A DNA stretch of 64,000 nucleotides from CBDCUF01 sp965222525 (GTDB taxonomy: Bacteria; Pseudomonadota; Alphaproteobacteria; Rickettsiales; UBA8987). Both the position numbers and the translations under genes were made by a program. Under the pieces are notes generated by a model. That model was given only the letters and a program-made list of their open reading frames with translations, was not told where the DNA came from and ran no database searches. Location of the stretch: assembly GCA_965222525.1 (NCBI GenBank), contig OZ244955.1:1798001-1862000 (forward strand). Reading direction: 5' to 3'. Below, piece after piece: positions 58,529 to 64,000 of this stretch; position 1 is the first letter of the stretch; every line of letters begins with the position of its first letter.

Positions 58529-61267
58529 ATGGTTCAAGCCGCAGAAAAATCCGCTGTAACCCCGATGATGCAGCAATTTCTGGCGATAAAGCAGGAGCAT
58601 CCTGATTATCTGCTTTTTTATCGCATGGGCGATTTTTATGAGCTGTTTTTCGATGATGCGATTGCGGCAGCCGAAGCACTGGACATCGCGCTCACCAAGC
58701 GAGGCAAGCATATCGGTGAGGATATACCGATGTGCGGTGTGCCGGTCCATAGCCATGAATCCTACCTGCAAAAACTGATTAAAAAAGGCTTCAAGGTTGC
58801 GGTTTGCGAGCAGATGGAAGACCCTGCGGAGGCGAAAAAGCGCGGGTCGAAAGCGGTGGTAAAACGTGAGGTGGTGCGGATTATCACTCCAGGCACCCTG
58901 ACCGAGGACGCGTTGCTGGAGTCCGGTACTGCCAGCTATCTGGCGGCTATCAACAACTTACGTGATGAGGTTGCACTTGCCTGGCTGGATATTTCGACGG
59001 GAGAGTTTGCGGTTTCGACAGTTCGTAAACAGGAGGTTGCGTCCGAGCTCTCCCGTATATCACCTAAAGAATTACTTATTCCAGATAATCTTTTGATAGA
59101 TAAAGATTTATCTTCTTCAATAAATGACTGGCGGCAGGCGCTTACTCCCTATGTACCGAGCTTTTTTGACAGTGCAAAATGTGAGCGCAAAATCAAGGAA
59201 TTTTATGGTGTAAAATCGCTGCAATCCTTTGGTGAGTTTAGCAAAGCAGAAATCGGTAGTTGCGGTGCATTGCTGGAATATGTTGAACTGACGCAAAAGG
59301 GACAGGTTCCACGGCTTAATCCTCCAAAGAAATTTATCACACAGAAATTTATGATGATTGACGCCGCAACCCGCCGCAATCTGGAGCTTACCCATAATCT
59401 TTCCGGCGAACACAAGGGCAGCCTGCTGCATGTTATCAACAAAACCGTGAGTGCTGCGGGTGCGCGCCTTCTGCATAAATATCTCGGCGCACCGCTCCTT
59501 AGTCCCGAATTGATAAATCTGCGGCTGAATATGGTACAGTTCCTGGCGGAAAATGAGGAATTGCGGACTGCGCTAAGGCTTGCCCTAAGCCAGGTTCCTG
59601 ATATCGAGCGGGCGCTTTCCAGGCTGTATCTGGGGCGTGGTAGCCCGCATGACCTGGTCGGAATCCGCGAGGGGCTGCTGCAAGCGCTTATGATATCGGA
59701 AAAGCTTGAGTTCTGTGGAATCCCTGATGTTCCGACCGGCATAACCAGAATCCTGCAGAATCTCGGGGAACATGACCTTATCCTGAACCCACTACGTGAT
59801 GCGCTGGAGGAAGATGTACCGTTTCAGGCGCGTGACGGCGGTTTTATCCGTGAGGGTTTCCATCCCAAGCTTGATGAATACCGCAATATCCGTGCAAAAA
59901 GTGAGGAGATAAAAAATAAGCTGCGTGACCGCTACCGTTCCGAAACAAAAATCGATAACCTGAAAATAAATGAAAACAATGTATTGGGGCATTTTATTGA
60001 AGTAACACCTAAGAATGTTGATAAGGTGCCAACGCATTTCATTCACCGCCAGACCCTTGCCAGCGTAGTGCGCTACACCACCGATGAATTGCGCAAGCTG
60101 GAGAATGATATAATCAATGCAAGCAGCTATGCTCTTGAACTTGAACTGGAAATTTTTGCAGACCTGATACGGCAGGTGGTAGAAAAATCCGATGAAATTT
60201 CGCTTGCAGCCGATGCGATGGCTCAGCTGGACGTTATGTGTTCCATGGCCAAACTGGCAGTGGATAACAATTATATTCGTCCCAAAGTTAATAACAGTAA
60301 TAACTTTAACATCACAGGTGGCCGGCATCCCGTGGTTGAGGTAATGATTGATGACAGTTTCATCAGCAATAATTGTGACCTGTCGGAAAGCCAGCGGCTA
60401 TGGCTGGTTACAGGACCGAACATGGCGGGAAAAAGTACCTTCCTGCGGCAGAATGCGCTTATTGCGATTCTGGCGCAGATCGGCTCGTTTGTGCCTGCCG
60501 AAAATGCGGAGATCGGTATAATCGACCGGCTTTTCAGCAGGGTCGGGGCAGCGGACGACCTCGCACGCGGCCAGTCCACATTTATGGTCGAGATGGTTGA
60601 AACCGCCACTATCCTCAACCATGCAACTGAGCGCTCACTGGTAATTCTGGACGAAATTGGCCGCGGTACCGCTACTTTTGACGGGCTTTCAATTGCCTGG
60701 GCAGTAGTGGAAAATATCCATGATGTAAACCGCTGTCGCTGCCTGTTTGCAACGCATTACCACGAACTCACCACGCTTGCTTCCCGCCTTTCCAACCTTG
60801 CCTGCCATACGGTAAAAGTACAGGAGTGGCAGGGTGACATTGTGTTTCTGCATGAAGTGGTAGCAGGAGTAGCCGACCGTTCATATGGAATTTATGTCGG
60901 CAAACTTGCCGGGCTGCCTGCTAAAGTGGTCGCCCGCGCAGAGGAGGTCTTGAAAGCATTGCAGGAAGGCGAAACCGAAGACATCGGTAATGTCGCAAGT
61001 ACAATCACAAAACTGGCACAGGATTTACCGCTATTTTCACATGCCGTAACTTCTTCTGCACAACCTCAGGTCGAAGCGGCATACAATATTGCAGGCATGG
61101 CCGACCCGCAAAACACCGCCTCTTTCACGCCGCCACAACCGTCCCAACAACAGCAAAAATCACCCATCGAGGAAAAGCTGCAAAACACCGACCTCAACAA
61201 CCTCACCCCCCGCCAAGCCCTTAATTTTCTTTATGAATTAAAAGAAGACAAATACGTACTACAATAG
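58529..61267 (+). CDS. mutS: DNA mismatch repair protein MutS
   Basis: Recognises mismatches and starts repair. 912 residues. The mismatch-binding Phe-x-Glu is in YRMGDFYELFFDDA (about 31-44), then the connector, core and clamp. The ATPase has Walker A TGPNMAGKSTFLRQNALIAI (about 629-648), the SRVGAADDLARGQSTFMVEM signature, Walker B LVILDEIGRGTATFDG and ATHYHEL. A low-complexity Gln/Pro-rich linker (about 865-885) precedes the short C-terminal dimer helix. Complete and normal. Confidence 0.97.
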   Translation: MVQAAEKSAVTPMMQQFLAIKQEHPDYLLFYRMGDFYELFFDDAIAAAEALDIALTKRGKHIGEDIPMCGVPVHSHESYLQKLIKKGFKVAVCEQMEDPAEAKKRGSKAVVKREVVRIITPGTLTEDALLESGTASYLAAINNLRDEVALAWLDISTGEFAVSTVRKQEVASELSRISPKELLIPDNLLIDKDLSSSINDWRQALTPYVPSFFDSAKCERKIKEFYGVKSLQSFGEFSKAEIGSCGALLEYVELTQKGQVPRLNPPKKFITQKFMMIDAATRRNLELTHNLSGEHKGSLLHVINKTVSAAGARLLHKYLGAPLLSPELINLRLNMVQFLAENEELRTALRLALSQVPDIERALSRLYLGRGSPHDLVGIREGLLQALMISEKLEFCGIPDVPTGITRILQNLGEHDLILNPLRDALEEDVPFQARDGGFIREGFHPKLDEYRNIRAKSEEIKNKLRDRYRSETKIDNLKINENNVLGHFIEVTPKNVDKVPTHFIHRQTLASVVRYTTDELRKLENDIINASSYALELELEIFADLIRQVVEKSDEISLAADAMAQLDVMCSMAKLAVDNNYIRPKVNNSNNFNITGGRHPVVEVMIDDSFISNNCDLSESQRLWLVTGPNMAGKSTFLRQNALIAILAQIGSFVPAENAEIGIIDRLFSRVGAADDLARGQSTFMVEMVETATILNHATERSLVILDEIGRGTATFDGLSIAWAVVENIHDVNRCRCLFATHYHELTTLASRLSNLACHTVKVQEWQGDIVFLHEVVAGVADRSYGIYVGKLAGLPAKVVARAEEVLKALQEGETEDIGNVASTITKLAQDLPLFSHAVTSSAQPQVEAAYNIAGMADPQNTASFTPPQPSQQQQKSPIEEKLQNTDLNNLTPRQALNFLYELKEDKYVLQ

Positions 61268-61441
61268 CTGATTTTCTGAAAATTATACGAGCGTGTGTTT
61301 TATGAAAATTTGTAAAACTTGTAAGCAGAAATGAACAGAATGCAATACTAATATAGATATTAAGTCAGTTTGAAAAATTTCTTGTGACTATAATATGTTC
61401 TGCTATTTTAGCCCGTATTTTTAGAATGGGATACAATTTTC

Positions 61442-64000
61442 ATGGCTGGTAAAAAACAGAAAATGTCGCAGACGGATCTTCAGGATCTAGTGATTGAGAG
61501 TGATGCTGGCGCACGCGCTCCTACTTCAAAAGTGGTGTACTACCTACTGGTCGGGACTGCATTCCTATGGTCGCTGTTTCAGCTATGGATAGTCTCTCCC
61601 CTACCCTACCAGTTTAATTTATTTATATTCAATGATACTGAAACCCGTTCGATTCACTTGGGCTTTGCGGTGTTACTATCATTCCTGGCCTATCCTGCCG
61701 GGAAACATGCCAGACGTTGGGATAAAAACTGGCTGGACTGGACTTATACCATAGCAGGTGTCGGGCTGTTAGCCATATTTGGCTATGCGGCTTTCGGTGC
61801 GGGTGAAGAATATGCGGCTTACAATAATTTTCTGGTATCGGGGATATTGATAACTGCGCTTGCATTGTTTTCCTATCCTATTGCCATGGGCGGCGCACGC
61901 CGGAGAATTCCTGCTATGGACTGGGTATTTGCCATAGCGGGATGTTTCTGCGCAATTTATATCTTTATCTATTATGAGGCTCTTTCAGAACGTCCCGGCA
62001 ACCCGCTCACACAGGATATTATCGTAGCATGTGTCGGTATGTTGTTACTGCTGGAGGCAACCCGCCGTGCGCTTGGACCTCCGCTACTGGTTATAGCGGT
62101 AATTTTCCTGATTTACACTTTTTTCGGCGACCAGGATTTTGTACCTGATTTAATCCGCTGGAAGGGGGCAACCCTTAATAAAATCGCTAATCATCAATGG
62201 CTTACCACCGAGGGTGTATTTGGGATAGCGCTTGGTGTATCAACCAGTTTTGTATTTATGTTTGTCCTGTTCGGCGCATTGCTGGACAGGGCAGGTGCCG
62301 GCAATTATTTTATCAAGGTAGCATTTTCGCTGTTGGGGCATTTCCGGGGTGGCCCTGCCAAGGCGGCAGTTTTATCCTCCGGCATGACAGGCCTTATTTC
62401 CGGCTCGTCGATTGCCAATACGGTTACCACCGGTACATTCACCATCCCGCTCATGAAGCGGGTGGGCTTCAGCGGCACCAAGTCGGGAGCGGTAGAGGTT
62501 GCGTCATCGGTAAACGGGCAGATTATGCCGCCGGTTATGGGAGCTGCAGCTTTCCTGATGGTGGAATATGTCGATATTTCCTATGTCGAGGTTATTAAAC
62601 ATGCGTTTCTGCCGGCAGTAATTTCCTATATCGCACTGCTTTACATGGTGCATCTTGAAGCGCTGAAAAACAATATCGAGGGTATTCCGAAAAACATTAA
62701 CAAGACCATGCAGCAGCGGGTAATCGGCGCAGGTATTACCATAGCAAGTATAATAATTTTTTCATTTATTGTTTATGTGTCCCTTGCTGAGGAAAGCTGT
62801 TTTTTTGTAATTAATGAACCGACTGAAACAATTCTTCCAGAATATGCGTTCTGCATTAATGGGCTAAAATATTATGCTGGTGAAAATATGATATATATCG
62901 TTTCGATATTACTGCTAGTATCCTATATCCTTCTGCTAAAATATGCCTGTAATGTCCCAGAGCTGGAAATTGATGACCCTAACTCTCCCGTGCTAACATT
63001 GCCCGAAACCGGTCCAACAGTTAGAGCCGGCCTGCATTACCTGCTGCCGATTGTAGTGCTGGTATGGTGCCTGATGATAGAGCGGCTGTCGCCCGGCCTG
63101 TCTGCATTCTGGGCTACCGTCTTTATGATATTCATCCTTGCTACACAAAAGATGTTCAAGGCCATGTTCCGCAGGGAGAGTAATATTGCGGGGCAATTAA
63201 AGGCCGGATTTGCCGATTTGTTCGACGGGATGGTAATGGGCGCGCGCAATATGATAGGTATCGGTGTTGCCACCGCTGCTGCCGGTATCATCGTAGGTAC
63301 AGTCTCACTTACAGGTATCGGGCAGGTGCTGACTGAAGTTGTGGAAGTGCTTTCTGGTGGTTCGCTGATAATGATATTACTGCTAACCGCTCTGATCTGC
63401 CTTATCCTGGGAATGGGACTGCCCACCACTGCCAATTATATCGTAGTTGCCAGCCTTATGGCGCATGTGGTCAAGGAGCTTGGCGCACAAAACGGCCTGT
63501 TCGTACCACTTATTGCAGTCCATATGTTCGTGTTCTATTTCGGCATTATGGCTGATGTCACCCCGCCTGTGGGTCTGGCATCATTTGCCGCTGCCGCCAT
63601 ATCCGGCGCCGACCCGATACGTACCGGTGTGCAAGCCTTCACCTATAGTTTGCGTACGGCAATCCTGCCATTCTTCTTTATATTCAACACCGAGCTTATC
63701 ATGATCGGGGTGGATAATATATGGTACGGGTTGTGGGTATTCCTCTATGCGATGGTGGCGATACTGGCATTTTCAGCGGCAGTACAGGGCTTCTTTTTCG
63801 TGCGCAATAAATTCTATGAAAGTATAATGTTGCTTCTGGTTGCGGTCACAATGTTTGTACCGCAGATGTGGGTGAATACTTTCTTCCCTGCCTATACCAA
63901 GGCTGAAGTCGGTGACATGAAAAAGATTCTGGAGGAAATGCCAGCCGGTTCCAAGGTGAAATTATATGCCAAAGGTGAAAATTCTTACGGGGAGCCGACA
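61442..64000 (+). CDS. TRAP transporter fused permease (partial, runs off the window)
   Basis: The frame is open from the ATG at 61442 through the last base, 853 codons without a stop. It is a DctQ-DctM fusion of the TAXI-TRAP type: hydrophobic segments from about 30, then the large subunit core FGALLDRAGAGNYFIKVAFS, LSSGMTGLISGSSIANTVTT, GTFTIPLMKRVGFSGTKSGA and VASSVNGQIMPPVMGAAAFL, and later GLPTTANYIVVASLMAHV and VTPPVGLASFAAAAISGADP. It imports organic acids with a sodium gradient and a periplasmic binding protein, which is not in this window. Confidence 0.92.
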   Translation, partial: MAGKKQKMSQTDLQDLVIESDAGARAPTSKVVYYLLVGTAFLWSLFQLWIVSPLPYQFNLFIFNDTETRSIHLGFAVLLSFLAYPAGKHARRWDKNWLDWTYTIAGVGLLAIFGYAAFGAGEEYAAYNNFLVSGILITALALFSYPIAMGGARRRIPAMDWVFAIAGCFCAIYIFIYYEALSERPGNPLTQDIIVACVGMLLLLEATRRALGPPLLVIAVIFLIYTFFGDQDFVPDLIRWKGATLNKIANHQWLTTEGVFGIALGVSTSFVFMFVLFGALLDRAGAGNYFIKVAFSLLGHFRGGPAKAAVLSSGMTGLISGSSIANTVTTGTFTIPLMKRVGFSGTKSGAVEVASSVNGQIMPPVMGAAAFLMVEYVDISYVEVIKHAFLPAVISYIALLYMVHLEALKNNIEGIPKNINKTMQQRVIGAGITIASIIIFSFIVYVSLAEESCFFVINEPTETILPEYAFCINGLKYYAGENMIYIVSILLLVSYILLLKYACNVPELEIDDPNSPVLTLPETGPTVRAGLHYLLPIVVLVWCLMIERLSPGLSAFWATVFMIFILATQKMFKAMFRRESNIAGQLKAGFADLFDGMVMGARNMIGIGVATAAAGIIVGTVSLTGIGQVLTEVVEVLSGGSLIMILLLTALICLILGMGLPTTANYIVVASLMAHVVKELGAQNGLFVPLIAVHMFVFYFGIMADVTPPVGLASFAAAAISGADPIRTGVQAFTYSLRTAILPFFFIFNTELIMIGVDNIWYGLWVFLYAMVAILAFSAAVQGFFFVRNKFYESIMLLLVAVTMFVPQMWVNTFFPAYTKAEVGDMKKILEEMPAGSKVKLYAKGENSYGEPT

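Overview
The window looks like a chromosomal segment of an alphaproteobacterium, most likely Rickettsiales or a close relative. The signs are rsmG-parA-parB in chromosomal order, a lone virB8-virB9 pair (split type IV secretion), scattered gene-transfer-agent-like genes (HK97 prohead protease, DUF2793, DUF6127), an AmgK/MurU peptidoglycan-recycling pair and small dispersed palindromic repeats. The assignment is by gene content only.

Layout. Positions 1-35600 are accessory DNA. 1833-5740 is a remnant of a phage/plasmid-like element (large serine recombinase, XRE repressor with a palindromic operator, possible Rep protein, SpoVG homologue). 7170-14575 is a leftward operon (locus 1) with a 1079-residue RTX-repeat protein preceded by DUF3592-like two-helix membrane proteins. 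Between these lie short, stop-terminated copies of effector 5' ends. 15910-17418 holds integrase debris and an IS200/IS605 element. A 256-260 bp direct repeat (17419-17678 and 35360-35615), whose second copy runs into the 3' end of tRNA-Ala, bounds an 18 kb island. The island carries an MmeI-like restriction-modification enzyme, small DUF1508/DUF2188 genes, an AlkB/DUF488 operon, a truncated serine recombinase and a second, rightward array (locus 2, 26783-35309).

Locus 2 has the same logic as locus 1 with different parts. Secreted or lipoprotein candidates for immunity alternate with effector 5' fragments and end in an 871-residue RTX effector. Two identical 840 bp IS5-type elements have hit two of the lipoprotein genes. 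In both loci the variable part of the effector is at the N-terminus and the RTX/C-terminal part is conserved. This is the mirror image of classical polymorphic toxins, whose variable part is C-terminal. The predicted location of the immunity candidate fits the effector: membrane proteins beside a hydrophobic N-domain, periplasmic proteins beside a papain-like/LRAT-like N-domain. This inverted effector-immunity array is the main candidate for an undescribed system.

From 35608 rightward the sequence is mostly core: tRNA-Ala, rsmG, parA, parB, SRP RNA, amgK, murU, virB8, virB9, ilvB, sugar-phosphate genes, an undecaprenyl-phosphate sugar transferase, rlmE, rpoD, serA, mutS and a TRAP fused permease cut by the window end. 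Two toxin-antitoxin pairs (ParDE-like, DUF433/DUF5615), two XRE regulators and a 146 bp MITE-like repeat are interspersed.
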